DNA of 64,000 nucleotides, taken from NCBI GenBank assembly GCA_030847615.1, contig JAUMIR010000004.1, positions 75,485,001 to 75,549,000 of the forward strand. The letters are read 5' to 3'. The position numbers and the translations under genes were made by a program. This document shows, one piece after another, positions 1 through 11,703 of the stretch. Numbering within the stretch: position 1 is the stretch's first letter; each line of letters opens with the position of its first letter. Under the pieces are notes generated by a model. It saw nothing but the letters and a program-made list of their open reading frames with translations. It did not search any database and was not told the origin of the DNA. Source of the DNA: Gambelia wislizenii. Its lineage: Eukaryota; Chordata; Lepidosauria; Squamata; Crotaphytidae.

Positions 1-208
1 TAGATACAAGAGGACCATGACAGCTGAAAACTCCAGATAGAAAAGAGTCTTATCAACTACTCCCAAGGCCTAGCAACTGTTATCAAAACAATAATGTAGT
101 ACAGTACAGTACTTTAAGATCTTCTATTTATCTTGACATAAATAACATTTAGGCTAACTTTGTGTGAGAATTTGTTTTGTCTTGGCATCATAATACTAAA
201 CTTGGGGT

Positions 209-671
209 TGTCAGGAATTGGTTACTGAACCCTGAGTTTTAAAATGGCCAAACAACTGCAGAAATCATGTTGAGTCATGACGACTGACTGCATGAACTGC
301 CAGTCATGCTAATCATGCTACAGCTGCATGAGAAGGATTGCATCAGAAGAAGGGTTACTACAGTACAATGCTATGTAAGGTGGAAATCTGATGCAATGTA
401 ACTATGTGCTTGGGTAAGCCAATGATGTGCTGAGATGTATATAAGAAAGCCAGATCAGTGTTCATTTTCTTCCTATGATCCTGAGATGCTTGGCATAGCA
501 CTTTGCTTGTACATAATATGAATAGCTGAAACTTTGAAGATTAAAAGCCCCTCCTGTTTTCTGGACACCAAACACTGTGTGTGAGTATTCTTGGGAAAGG
601 GTTGCTACCTAGTCTGCTGAGACAGTTTTTTGGCTTCTGCCGGGGATTGAATGTCCTATCATCCCCTGACG
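209..671 (+). mobile_element. Ty1/copia-type LTR, probably solo
   Basis: It begins TGTCAGG and ends near CATCCCCTGAC, the same termini as the LTR at 5884-6282. TATATAAG at 438-445 and ATTAAA near 538 are in promoter and poly(A) positions. The last 140 bases closely match the 5884 copy and the middle is diverged. No coding remnant follows, and no clear target-site duplication was found. Confidence 0.65.
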
Positions 672-1759
672 GGTTATCCAGTGGATTCAGTTGATGTGCC
701 CTCTTTACAGTTTCAGTGCCACATTTTCAGGTAACAAAGCAAGCAGGTCCTTTCGTTGACTGTGGGGGATGGATAATAGTCAGACTCTACTAGAACTACA
801 CTCCTGTGGTGGCTGGCACTTGCTGTTTTACTACCAAAAAGTTCATTCAGGATAATACTGTGCAACAGCATGGCATTCTGGGGAGTGTGCTTTTGGGGGA
901 AGCAGACATTGGTGCTTCTTATAAAACAATGAAACTAACTCTCCCCTTTCTTCCTGTATCAGAAAAGCAAGTTGTCCTGTAATAGGGATGGCTGAAGTAG
1001 CCATGAACTTAGCAGCAATAGAAAGCTTAACTTTAATGTTTCTACACTGACTCTGTGCTTATCCTTTGTAATGCATTGGGAGTTTTAACTGGCTTCCAGA
1101 TTCTGGATTCTAAGAGCAAAAGAAGCCATGGTTTGGTTACACACATAAAGGTAAGCTTTCTATTGCTGGCAAGTCCCTAATTATTTTATCTACCTGCTGT
1201 TTCCAGGAGAAAGCAAACAGAACAGTTGAGCTGTGTGCACTAGCATGCTTATTTATTACCATTAGATAGAATTCTCAGTGATTCTGGCTTATTGTTTTGT
1301 GTAGATGTCTCCAGTACATAGCTAGTCAATGTATTTTACTTCTACTGTATATGAAAAATAAGGATTTTAAAAATGAGGGTGCATCCTTTGAATGGTGTTG
1401 TGTAGTGGACTGGATGAAGATAATCAATGGATTGAGGAGAATATAGTGGTTCCTTTATCACAAACAAATACTCATTTGATTAGATTTGGGCTTTCCACAG
1501 TTCTTAATCTTTGCAAACATAATAAACCTATTAAGATAGTTCTCCCATCAGTGCTTGTGGATCCAAATAGTTTTCTGATATCTTTGAAGGAGTTTTCTTG
1601 CTGATATGTTTAATGGTTCTCCATACGCTTAGGTCATTCTCTGGATTAGAGCTCTGTCTCCAAAAGGCAGAGCCGATCTAGTTCCTTAGTTTTCTGTGGA
1701 AGTGAGGGTAATCTGATCTCTCTCTCTCTCTCTTTGATAAGAGTTAGTATAGAGGGCAT
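672..1759. other. Unassigned sequence
   Basis: No gene or repeat was recognised. A weak exon-like segment at about 1102-1150 is discussed among the rejected items. Confidence 0.4.
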
Positions 1760-2617
1760 GCTTATCAAATAACACCAAATTAGGAGGGGTAGCTAATACC
1801 CCAGAAAACAGGCTCAGAATTCAAGATGACCTTTAACAGATTAGACAGCTGGGCCAAAACTAACCAAATTAATTTAAACGGAGAAATGTAAGGTACTATC
1901 TTTAGGCAGGAAAAAACATGAAATGCAGAGATATAGGATGGGTGACACCTGGCTTGACAACAGTACATGTGAAAGGGATCTAGGAGTCTTGCTTAGTAAA
2001 CTGTAAGCTGAACATGAGTAAACTGTGTGATGTTGCAGCTAAAAAAGCCAATGCGATTCTGGACTGCATCAGTAGGAGCATAATGTCTAGGTTGAGGGAT
2101 GTAATAATACCACTTTAGTCTACTTTGGTCAGATCTCACTTAGAATACTGTGTCCAATTCTGGGCAGCACAATTAAAGAAGGACAAGCTGGAACATATCC
2201 AGAGGGGGCAGACCAAAATGATAAAAGGTCTGGAAGCCCTGACCTATGAGGAGCGGTTTAAGGAGCTGGGTATGTTTAGTATGGAGAAGAGAAGGTTAAG
2301 AGGTGACTTGATAGCCATGTTTAAGTTCTTGAAAGGATATTGTGTTGAAGAGTGAGCAAGCTTGATTTCTGCAATTCCAGAGACTAGAATATGGAGCAAT
2401 GGACTCAAACTGCAGGAAAAGAAATTCCACCTAAACATTAGGAAGAACTTCTTGACAGTAAGTGCCTCAGAGTATGGCAAAGTCTACGTCTCTGGAGTTT
2501 TTTAAACAGGCTGGATGGCCATCTGTTGGAGGTGCTTTGATTGTGTATTCCCGCAAGGCAGGAGGTTGGACTGGATGGCCCTCATGGTATCTTCCAATTC
2601 TGTGATTCTATGACACT
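1760..2617 (+). mobile_element. CR1 LINE fragment (3' end of the reverse-transcriptase ORF and 3' UTR)
   Basis: An open stretch at 2125-2355 encodes [38 protein letters not shown] and [17 protein letters not shown], the conserved CR1 C-terminus. It ends with the CR1 tail (ctggatggccctcatgg ... tctgtgattctatgac). It is 5' truncated, as is usual for CR1. Confidence 0.88.
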
Positions 2618-4124
2618 TATAACAAGCCCATCCTGATGTAGCCTAGAGTCCATGCTGAAGTATTTCTTCTTCTTAATTATTGCATTTATAGCGTACTGGC
2701 CAGAACAGCTTTTGTGAATGGTCACATGCCTTTTCCAACTTGGTCTAGAAAGGGAGTTGGTAGGACCCTTGGTGGCAAACTTTTGTGTGACCTGTTTTGC
2801 AAAATATTTTATAAATAAAAATCACTCACAACTATCCTGACTTGGGAACTACTGCTATAACAGAGTCAGAATTTAATGAGCTTTGTCTCCATTTGTGTGT
2901 GATTGCTGCAGATGCCTTCCATTTTATTCAGGCTGAGACGGGGCTCACCCCTCCAAATAACCCATCACTTGTCCCTTGTCCTTTCTAGCTAATTAGGTAT
3001 GCTAGGTCAGATCTATCTGAATTGGCCTTCCTGAGAGAAGGCATGTTTTTTGTTGCCATAAAAGAGATCACTGCAAGATGCCTACTGAAGAAATCCATTC
3101 TTGGCCTTAGCACTTTAAATCATAGTCTATCAAATATAACAGTCTTGGATCTGGATGAAAATGATGTACTGAATTTACAGATTGTTTTATGGACCTGAAA
3201 CTGCCTTGGTGATCCTAGTAGGTGGCCCGTGCCAAGAGATGGATGAAATGAGTGTAGCCGCATTAAGTTCTTTTGGACCTCTCAGTAGCATTTCAGACCT
3301 TGGACAATGATGCAAATAGATTAAGAGGTGCTATTGTTCTTTTGGTCAGTGGCTCCAGTACCGTCTGAAGGGTCAGTTCCATGAGATGATGCTGAAACAC
3401 AGCTGTTCCATCCCATTGGCTTGTAGTGTGCTGCAATGATTCATCTGATATCCTGTACATCTTCATAAAATCACTGGGGAAGGTCATTTTGGGTTTTGGA
3501 CTGAAATGTTAGTAGGCTGATACTCCTTCCTAATGGCATACAGTATATCACAGTGATTCATCTTATTTCTGGTAGAATTTAACATTTGTACAAGGTCATG
3601 AGATTTTAACTTCATTTGCAATTATACTTTCTGATCCCAGAGACAAAATTACTTCAGATGTTGGTTTTTTTTTTTTTAAATCTCCCTTTAAAGCACAAAA
3701 TCAACAAACACCTGCACCTTAATTGTTGTAGTGCTGTTATGAAGGCACGAGCAGGTTCTCAACTTTTACCCAATCCATTTGCGTCTTTTGTCCTCTTGTC
3801 TCTTGCTAAAGGTCAAAACTGGCCTAAGAAGGTAGACTGTGTCACTAACTGGTGTACATTCACTCAGCTTGAGCCAGGGGGAACTCAGACCTACATTGAA
3901 AACTCAGACCTACTACTTTTAACATTTTATGAACCAAGATCCAAAATACCACCCAGTAGTCTAGAGCCTTAGCCCAAACAAACAAAAACAGTAATATGAT
4001 AAAATGGCTAGTAATGGGTTTACTACCAAGGCAAATCCCGAAATTGAAACACTCAGTGCCAACTTAAGGAGATAATGTTACTTATAGAACAGGAGTAGGG
4101 GAAGGGATAGCTATTTACAAATCA
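2618..4124. other. Unassigned sequence
   Basis: Moderately AT-rich, with short open frames only and no splice-supported exon. Confidence 0.4.
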
Positions 4125-4325
4125 GGAAATACCCCAAAGGCACCAGATCCCACCTAGTTAGTACTTGGATGGGAGACTGCCAACGAATAGCAGGTGCTTG
4201 CAGACTATATTTCAGAGGAAGGAATTGGCAAAACTACGTCTGAGTATTCCTTACCTAAGAAAACCCTATGAAATTCATGGGGTCACCATAAGTCAACAGG
4301 CGACTTGAAGGCACATACACACAAA
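4125..4325 (+). mobile_element. 5S rRNA-derived SINE
   Basis: The stretch ggcaccagatcccaccta followed by gttagtacttggatgggaga matches the 3' half of 5S rRNA, including its internal promoter area. The downstream part (ggggtcaccataagtcaac, gcgacttgaaggcaca) is the same tail used by the tRNA-type SINE at 62893. The element is therefore a chimaera of a 5S head and a shared tail. Confidence 0.75.
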
Positions 4326-4399
4326 GACGTCACCTGAATTTCTCAGGACAGTTTCTATTTTGCAAACTCACTTTAATGCATAAGCATTAGCCAATAACT

Positions 4400-4960
4400 C
4401 AGACACTGAAATCACAATTTCAAAGTACAGTCTTTTATTGCTGATCAGCAAAAGGCACAAGGGGTGATCAGTATTGCCAAACCTTGTGTGTCTTTCATTC
4501 AAAGGCACAGCTTATTTATACTTTTTTCTTCCTTCTGTTATCTATTGCTTATCTTAAACTAACTGCCTAAAAGCTTTCAGTCATCCCTCATCTATACTTA
4601 ATCTGCTCACCTAAAAGCTATCTGTCACCCATCAGGTCATCTGTCACCTTTAATCTGGATAGATCTCTGGTTTGTCTCCTCTCAATTACTTTACATTCCA
4701 ATATTATCTTAAAAGCTATAGGTAGAGACATCCTATACCTTAATGTGGTCTTAAGCAGAGTTTAGCTTCAGACTTACCACTTTACCTTGTCAACAATTTC
4801 TACTTATTTTTCTCTAATTCTTTCTAGGCTATTTTTAGCCCTTCACAGAGGCTCTTTGAGAAGTACAGTATATTGCACCAGCTAAAAAATAACAAAGACC
4901 TAACTACTTGGCTGTACATACCAAAATATCAGACAAACTCTCAGACCATAGGAAGAAAGT
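4400..4960 (-). mobile_element. Probable retroviral-type LTR, reverse
   Basis: On the minus strand there is a TATA-like TATAAATAAG (about 4510-4519) and, about 80 bases later, GCAATAAAAGACTG (about 4430-4443), the order of a promoter and poly(A) signal in an LTR. The boundaries are not defined, and no coding remnant was recognised. Confidence 0.4.
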
Positions 4961-5883
4961 ATATGTAGACAGTGTAAGATTCCACACCCCAAGGCAAGTG
5001 GAATGGCTAACTCAAAAGTATACACCATGAGTATAGGTGGATTATGTAGCAAAGTGTCACAAGTGCTCAGCAGGGAACAGGAACTAAGGGAGGCTTTTAT
5101 GTCTTTTGCACCAGGCCAGTGTGAAATATTTGACCATTCTAGAACTTACTTACAAACAACATCCCAAAACTGTCTACCACAATCAGAAGCTCTGTTCACA
5201 AAAGAATTTTGAACACAATATCAATGCATAGCTAGAGGTCCATGAGCCTCAGTCTAGTCTCTCTTTTCTCAATCTGTTTACCTTAGAGGAACCCTTGCAA
5301 TCAGGTCTCAGGGAACCCATCATAAAAAATAGTCTATCTTCTGCTCATGGAGGAACTCCACATGTTTGAAGTTGCTCAGCATGACAGCATACCTTCCAAC
5401 ATTTCACAGATGAAAAGCACAACTACTATCTTCCTTTATCTCCCAGTTGTTGTCTGCTGCTATTGAAGCTCCCTGTACTATTGCTTTTTCTGTCACAAGC
5501 CTGCTACTGCCCCCTCCAAGCACTCTGTCACTCTTTCATCATACAAATCACTCAGTTGGGGGAGTGGTGCAGGTCTGGTCTACAGGAGCAGCAGCACCAG
5601 CTTGGGAAATTCCTTCTGAGGCGACAGCTCAACTAAGCCAGGTGAAGGAAACAGCAGCAGTGAATATAAGGAAGAAGGCAGTGACTCAGCCCCTAGCAAG
5701 GGCAGCACCTTGCCAGATGAAGTGGCAGCAGCAAAGACAAAGAGGAGGGTGGCAACTTAACTCTTAGTAACCTTGCCAGATGGATGAAGTGACAACAGCA
5801 AAGTGCCAAAAACAAGGATGGCAGCAACTTGACTTTTAGCAGTCGTGGGCAGATGGATAAAGTGGTGATGGCAAAGACAAAGA

Positions 5884-6282
5884 TGTCAGGAGTTAGAGAC
5901 TGAACTCCATTATAAAATGGCCGAACAACTGCAGAACCATGCTGAGTCATAATTGCTGACTGCATGAACTACCAAGTCATGCCTAGTCAGGCCACTAGAG
6001 GGCAATGTCCTGTAGGTCTATATATGGGAGAGCTCAGAACAGAGCTCACTTCCTCTCTTCTCTTCCTGTGAATGCTGAGGCCTAGTAAAGCAGTTTCTCC
6101 TTCAATTGTAAATATTTGTATATATTGCAACTGTTTGATTTTGAAGATAAAAGTGCCTCCTGCTTATTTGGAAGTCAAACACTCTGTGTGTGAGTATTCT
6201 TGGGAATGGGTTGCTACTGAGTCTGCTGAGATAGGTTTTTTTGGCTTCTGCTGGGGACTGAGTGTCCTATCATCCCCTGACA
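5884..6282 (+). mobile_element. Ty1/copia-type 5' LTR
   Basis: The 399-bp repeat has inverted termini TGTCAGG and CCCTGACA. A TATA-like tctatatatgg lies at about 6018 and GATAAA at about 6146. It is followed directly by a primer-binding-site-like sequence and a gag remnant in the same orientation, so it is the 5' LTR of a truncated element. Confidence 0.75.
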
Positions 6283-6284
6283 GT

Positions 6285-6297
6285 GGTTATGGGCCCA
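6285..6297 (+). other. Copia-style primer-binding site complementary to the initiator tRNA-Met anticodon arm
   Basis: Two bases after the LTR end, the sequence GGTTATGGGCCCA is an exact 13-base complement of the anticodon region of initiator tRNA-Met (TGGGCCCATAACC). Drosophila copia primes from an internal half-molecule of this tRNA rather than its 3' end. The position and match make this the likely primer site. Confidence 0.65.
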
Positions 6298-6490
6298 ACT
6301 GATTGATCTCAGATTAGATAAGGTGCAGCCTGAAAAATTCCCAGAAACTCTTTTGTTTTGAGTGTTTTTGGCTTGTTGTTTGAGAAACAGTTAAGTTTCA
6401 GCCAGGCCCTGTAATATTTTTAAGTAACCTTGAAGTGCTGCCAGCTGTTTATGTTTTCATAGCTGGAGAATTGTTGACTCGATCAGCAGA

Positions 6491-7071
6491 ATGGCAGATA
6501 ATAGTCTCCTCCGCTTTGAAAAGCTGGCTGATGGAAATTATTCAGCATGGCGTTTATACATGGAGGCTTTATTAATTAAGGACAATTTTGGAGAATGCAA
6601 GTGTGATTCCCAGAGGGTTCAGAAGATAAAATAGCAGCATTCAAGCTAGCAGACCAGAAGGCTAGAGCTGCAATTCTCTTATCGCTCAGCCCCTCCCAGT
6701 TAATACACATGGCACCAGCAAAGACAGCCTTTCACCTTTGGACAGCTTTGAAAACAGTTCATCAGAATTCGTCCTGCCTCTCAAAGATGATATGGACTAA
6801 GAGACTTTATAACACAAAGCTGTCTACTGGAGGCTGTGTGAAAGCCCATTTGGAGGAAACAAGGCAGATTTTTCAAGAGGTGGCCAGTAGAGGGGTGGAC
6901 TTTCCAGAAGCCCATAAGTGTTTTATTTTATTGGACTGTTTGCCAAAGGAATGGGATTTCCTAATGTACAGTCTGCAGACCACCAGGGAGAGTGATTTGT
7001 CTATAGACCTGGGAGCTGGGTGTATATTTGTGAAAATAAGACAAAGAGAAAAGTATGAGTTTTCAGATTAA
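6491..7071 (+). pseudogene. Ty1/copia gag (UBN2-type) remnant
   Basis: A start codon at 6491 opens MADNSLLRFEKLADGNYSAW, a typical copia gag start (bind/tailor the element, then YxxW). The frame is lost near 6600 and resumes in another frame at about 6628 through 7071, with FHLWTALKTV, RLYNTKLSTGG and ILLDCLPKEWD, features of the UBN2 gag domain. No zinc knuckle, protease, integrase or reverse transcriptase follows, so the element is truncated and frameshifted. Confidence 0.7.
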
Positions 7072-7962
7072 TATCAAGATTAATCTTCAAATGCTCTGGG
7101 AAGGTAATATAGGTGCAACTCAATTCAGTGGCAACATCAGATATGAAAGGAGAATTGTTAGAGCCTTGAGTATATTGTTTCCAGAATGTCTGAAATATAA
7201 GAACCCAGAAGTTAGACAGTCCTGGATTGGTGATCATCAAATAGCAGAAGTCTTTCAGAACTAGAGACTTCTGCTGCCAGATATGGAAACCTGAAATGCA
7301 GCAAGCATTTAACATTGCAGCTGGACTATTTAATGTAACTTGAGAAGAGCCTGAGTGTGAACATGTTGACACAGTCAGTCATCCTCAGGGTCTAATTGAT
7401 ATTTTGTTGTTTTCTGACAATCTTCTAGTGGGATTTTCGTTTTTTGCAAGGAGACTTGGAATAAAGGGTCTTCCTTTCTGGTTTCTTCCTCTAATTCTTT
7501 AGGCACGTGCACTTCCACAACTCGCAAATAGTTATGAGTTGCATTTTGTTAGTGGCAACCAGGAAGTTATTACTTTGAAAGCATAATGAATGGGGTTTTT
7601 CAGCTTCACTCTGGGGAGGCTTTTAATGCAGATACAACTTAAATTTAAATGGCAATTTAATGGAAGCCTTTTCTCTTTTCAGATACATGGAGCTGAATAG
7701 ATTTTGCTAGGTTATTAATGGTTCACTAAACACATTAACCATTTTCTACTAACTTTACTATCTCAGCCCCTAGATCACCTGAAGCCTATGCTTTATAGAC
7801 TACAGTGAAGGCTTTGGCTATGTTAAACAGTCTTTTAACTTTATCTAATGGAGTAGTTTCACTGTAATATCTCCCTTACTAAGTATTACTGAGTATGCAT
7901 GAAGATCAAAACATGGAAAAAATGGAAGCAGATTAGCCTACCACACCGATCATCCATAAGTA
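7072..7962. other. Unassigned sequence after the copia gag remnant
   Basis: No recognisable copia protease or integrase. Part of it may be decayed element sequence. An open frame at 7055-7264 shows no family features. Confidence 0.35.
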
Positions 7963-8915
7963 CAGGTCAACCCCCATATCACAGGGGATATGTTCCAAGA
8001 CTCCCGTGGATACGTGAAACCATGGATAATAGGGAACCCTATTTTCAATGAGATGAACGCTGGAAGTTGACCATAGAATTGAGACCGCAGGTTAAGGAAA
8101 ATAGATGGATTGATACTTAGTTTGATAAAAGGTGGATAATCAATACATATATCCTATTCACTTGGTGAACTTTTGAACTAACAAGCAAACCTTGCTAAAA
8201 GAAGCAGAAATAGCATGCGCTTAAGCTAACTGGGAAAAACAGGAAACTGGTAGCCGACCATAAGTGAGAAAAAACAGGAACCTGGTAGCAGACAGGAGAT
8301 AAGAATAAGGAATAGCTGAGACAGCGTCTAGGAGGGGGACTTCAGCTGGTTAGAACTGGATTAAAGGGAGGGAGTAAACCATGAGTGATTTCAAAAAGGC
8401 CTTTAGGGTTCATTAAGGCTAATTGTAATACAACTTTCATGCTCAGTGAAAGACAAAGCTACTCCTTAAGGCAGAACATAGTATTATAATGAAGAAACAC
8501 CTCCTTCAACATGTGCAGTGGCTTATTAAAAAAAAAAAATATATATGAGGAAATATGCTGCTAACCAGTTTTTTGTAACTGCCTCCTTATATGGGAGAGG
8601 GGAGGCTGGGGCTAGCCCACATAATTAGCACTTATTGCTTCTGTAAGCATGCCAGCAGGTATAAAAACAAGGCTCAAACAAGTTGCCAGCTTTATGTGAT
8701 AGCAACTGGTGGCTCCCTTCTTGCGCAATTTACCATTAAAGGACCCCTTTTGGTTCCCATCCAGGTCTGCTCTTTCTTCCTTTGAATTTCAACAAGGGAA
8801 ACTATTTGCAGCAACAGAATTACGTTGGAGGACCTAGAAATGTCTAGAGGGAATATTCTGGACATGAATAAGTGAAACCATGGATACCAAATCAGTGGAT
8901 ATGGGGGTCAACCTG
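7963..8915. mobile_element. Pogo-like inverted-repeat element split by an LTR
   Basis: The ends CAGGTCAACCCCCATATCAC and gatatgggggtcaacctg are inverted and flanked by TA. The two halves (7963-8079 and 8817-8915) are interrupted by the solo LTR at 8080-8816. Confidence 0.8.
8080..8816 (+). mobile_element. Solo retroviral-type LTR with 4-bp target duplication
   Basis: It starts TGAGACC and ends GCAACA, flanked on both sides by GAAT (8076-8079 and 8817-8820). A TATA-like gtataaaaac lies near 8660 and ATTAAA near 8735. A 4-bp duplication is typical of gamma-type endogenous retroviruses. No internal genes remain. Confidence 0.7.
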
Positions 8916-8939
8916 TATATGAAAACAAGGATAGATCTA

Positions 8940-9169
8940 CAGTTGTCCCTCCGTATCCACGGATTTGATATCCATGGATTTAAGTATTCACGGCTTGAAA
9001 TTATTCTTTAAAAAATCATAATCCAAAAAGCAAACCTTGATTTTGCCATCTTATATAAGGGACACAATTTTGCTATGTCATTGCATTTAATGGGACTTGA
9101 GTATTCACAGATTTTGGTATCCACTCGTGGTCCTGGAACCACACCCCACTGAATATGAAGGGACAACTG
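8940..9169. mobile_element. Pogo-like MITE, simple 230-bp form
   Basis: The ends are CAGTTGTCCCTCCG and gaagggacaactg, with TA on both sides. The near-palindromic body contains the family core aagcaaaccttgattttgcc. Confidence 0.85.
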
Positions 9170-9526
9170 TATACATTTAGCCACCTAAATGAAAATCATT
9201 TTAAAAGAGGAGGTTGATCAAAGAATGTTATCCTTTGATGCATTTTGGAAGAATTTTCCAAGTGGTCCCTAGAAAGTTCAAAATGTTTTTGTTTCTTTAC
9301 GGAAGGTTTATTTAACCTGGTTGCTTCATTTCACATGTGCTTATTGTTAGCTGTGAATAAAAAGTTTGCTGAAATAAGTTGAACTGCTCTTTTTTAGGTT
9401 TTGTGGGAACCTATCACTTTTCTTTCCGTGTTACTTATACTTTTCTAATATCAAAATTTCAGTTAAAAAAGTAATGCCCAGGAATACATTTACCTCATTA
9501 ATACCTGTGCTACAGAAAATTAATTA

Positions 9527-9894
9527 CAGTCGTCCATTCACATTCACGGGGGTTAGGTTCCACAGACCCCCATGAATGTGAAATTTCCATGAATAAAGAC
9601 TGCTCTCACCCTCCCTCTCCAGGTGACCACAGGGCCTCTGGAGGCCCCGAGGCCGCCTCCCCACTGCCTCTCCAGATGATCACGGGACCTCCAGAGGCCT
9701 CAAGGCCGCCTCCCCACTCCCTCTCCAGGCGACCACAGGGCCTCCGGAGGCCCCAAGGTCACCTCCCCATTCCCTCCTGAAAGTGGCAACGGGGCCTCAG
9801 AGGCCCCTTCGCCACTTTCCTCGGCCTCCCCTCTGGCAGACTGCGAGTATGCAGAACCACGAGTGTGGAGGCCACGAATATTGAGATAGGACTG
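9527..9894. mobile_element. Pogo-like element with short GC-rich core
   Basis: The ends are CAGTCGTCCATTCAC and ttgagataggactg, with TA flanks. The core has three imperfect copies of a unit of about 60 bp (acagggcctccggaggcccc type). It is an early stage of the expansion seen in the larger copies. Confidence 0.78.
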
Positions 9895-9981
9895 TAAGTA
9901 CAGAAGTATGATGTAACCATACAGTGATCTGACAGGTATGATTAAAAGGCATATGTTTAGAAGCAGACTTAGCCTCCAAGC

Positions 9982-10674
9982 TACCATATTTTCTGGCATA
10001 TAAGACGACTGGGCATATAGGACGACCCCAACTTTTCCAGTTAAAATATAGAGTTTGGGATATACTCGCCGTATAAGACTACTCCTCTTCCAACGCCTGT
10101 GCCCCTTCACTGCAGTCCTCAGGATCAAGCCTCCCCACAGCCAGACAGCCACCCCTCTGCCCTTCCCGATCTCGGGACCTCACAGATCTTGCTCTTTCGG
10201 GAAGGGTGGAGGGCTGGCTGGCTGGCTGGCTGAGGGGGAGGCTTGGCATCCACCTCCTGCGCTTCCCGAAGCCGCGATGGGGCTCTCCAGCCCCATCGTA
10301 GCTTCGGGAAGGGTGGCTGGTGGCTGGCAAGCCCCCCCCCCCCGTCCAGCCAGCCACCCTTCCACCTTTCCCGAAGCCACGATGGGGAGCTTCGGGAAGG
10401 TTGGCTGGTGGCTGGCAAGCCTCCCCCGTCCAGCCAGCCACCCCTCCGCCCTTCCTGAAGCCGTGATGGGGGGTCCTATCACGGCTTCTGGAAGGGCAGG
10501 TGGTGCCTTGCAAGCCTCCCCCTGTCCAGCCAGCCAGCCACCAGCCATCCTTCCCAAAGCCAAAGCCATGATGGGGAGCCCTAGAAGACGACACCCAGGG
10601 TATAAGACAACACCCAACTTTTGATAAGATTTTCCTGGGTTAAAAAGTTGTCTTATACACTGGAAAATACAGTA
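9982..10674. mobile_element. Second inverted-repeat family with GC-rich core
   Basis: The left end is taccatattttctggcatat and the right end, read inverted, is tactgtattttccagtgtat. Both continue with AAGAC repeats (tataagacgactgg and tataagacaactt inverted). The core (about 10090-10570) has repeated stem-loops such as cttcccgaagccgcgatggg. Possibly a Chapaev-type MITE. Confidence 0.7.
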
Positions 10675-11174
10675 CTTCCCATAGAGTCCATTCTGTTAGT
10701 ATCAGTGAGCTAACTTGGCCGTAAATATTGAAGAAGTTTGTGAGAATTGAAGACATCTGCAGTGTGCTGGAGATAGCTAGAGTGGAAAAGTGATGAGTCA
10801 GAGAATTGATTTGTGCATGCCAAACAATGAAGACCAATGACTGAATTTCAGTGCTGAATAACATCTTGAGCAGAGAAATGATAAAAGTTTGCATGCCACC
10901 GCAAGCAGATGAACAAGGAATGTAAACAATGCCTGCTGATAAGACAACAGAATCTACAGTTTCAGAAAAGAAGCATTGGCATTAGATTAGATGTATGGAC
11001 ATTAAAAGTATAAAAGACTCTTGGCAAATTGAGGATTAACCCATTTTACCTGGACTTCTGATATGTGCATGCTCTGTTCCCCAATATCCTGGTTGGTTAG
11101 ATGGTGTGCTTAGTAGTTTCAGTGAGGTGTGAGCATGATTGCTTGCATTTAATAAAGTCTTATAAAACAGTATA

Positions 11175-11423
11175 CAGTAGGAGCCCCATATCCGCTGGGG
11201 ATTGGTTCGGGGCGGTGTGGATACCGAAAACCGTGGTTACTAGCAAACATCATTGAAAACAATGGGATTTCTGGTTTAAAATACCATAGAGTTGTCTTGG
11301 AGGACCTAGAAAATGGCTAGAGAGGACACATTTTCTAAGAAGACTATGGTAGGTGTGCTGTTTTGTGTCTTGTGGATAATTGAATCAGTGGATAATAAAT
11401 CTGTGGGTATTGGGATCCTGCTG
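11175..11423. mobile_element. Pogo-like MITE, second subfamily
   Basis: The ends are CAGTAGGAGCCCC and gggatcctgctg, with TA flanks. The inner motif gttgtcttggaggacctaga is shared with the copies at 7963 and 55422. Confidence 0.75.
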
Positions 11424-11451
11424 TACTGTGTCCCAGTCCTCTTTCAGGCAT

Positions 11452-11703
11452 GTTGTTGTTGTTGTTGTTGTTGTATACCTTCAAGTTGTTTCCAACTTAT
11501 GGTGATCCTAAGGCGAACCTATCATGTGGTTTTCTTGTCAAGATCTGTGTAGAAGGAGTTTGCCTTTGCCTTCCTCTGTGGCTGAGAGAATGTGACTTGC
11601 CTAAGGCCGCCCAGTGGGTTTTCATGGCCAAGTGGGGATTCATACTTTCATCTTCAGAACTGTAATCCAATGCTCAAACCACTTCACCATGCTGGCTCTT
11701 TGG
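11452..11703 (-). mobile_element. tRNA-derived SINE, reverse, full length
   Basis: Reading the minus strand gives the head at about 11700 (gccagcatggtgaagtggtt) and the tail ending in a (CAA)n run, printed here as tgttgttgttgttg at 11454-11475. Confidence 0.8.

Noticed and set aside
1102..1150. Possible 5' exon of the periphilin-like gene ending ACATAAAG|gtaagc
   Set aside because: Splice sites are reasonable and the exit phase fits, but the peptide has no periphilin similarity, the only ATG gives a five-codon frame, and it is about 12 kb from the next exon.
3616..3972. 118-codon open frame
   Set aside because: No domain, no splice context and no compositional signature of coding sequence. 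Compatible with chance in AT-moderate DNA.
4140..4215. Possible 5S rRNA gene
   Set aside because: Only the 3' half resembles 5S rRNA and it is fused to a SINE tail, so it is a retroposon.
10055..10624. 189-codon open frame on the + strand
   Set aside because: It lies wholly inside an inverted-repeat element with GC-rich hairpins, and similar-length frames exist on the other strand.
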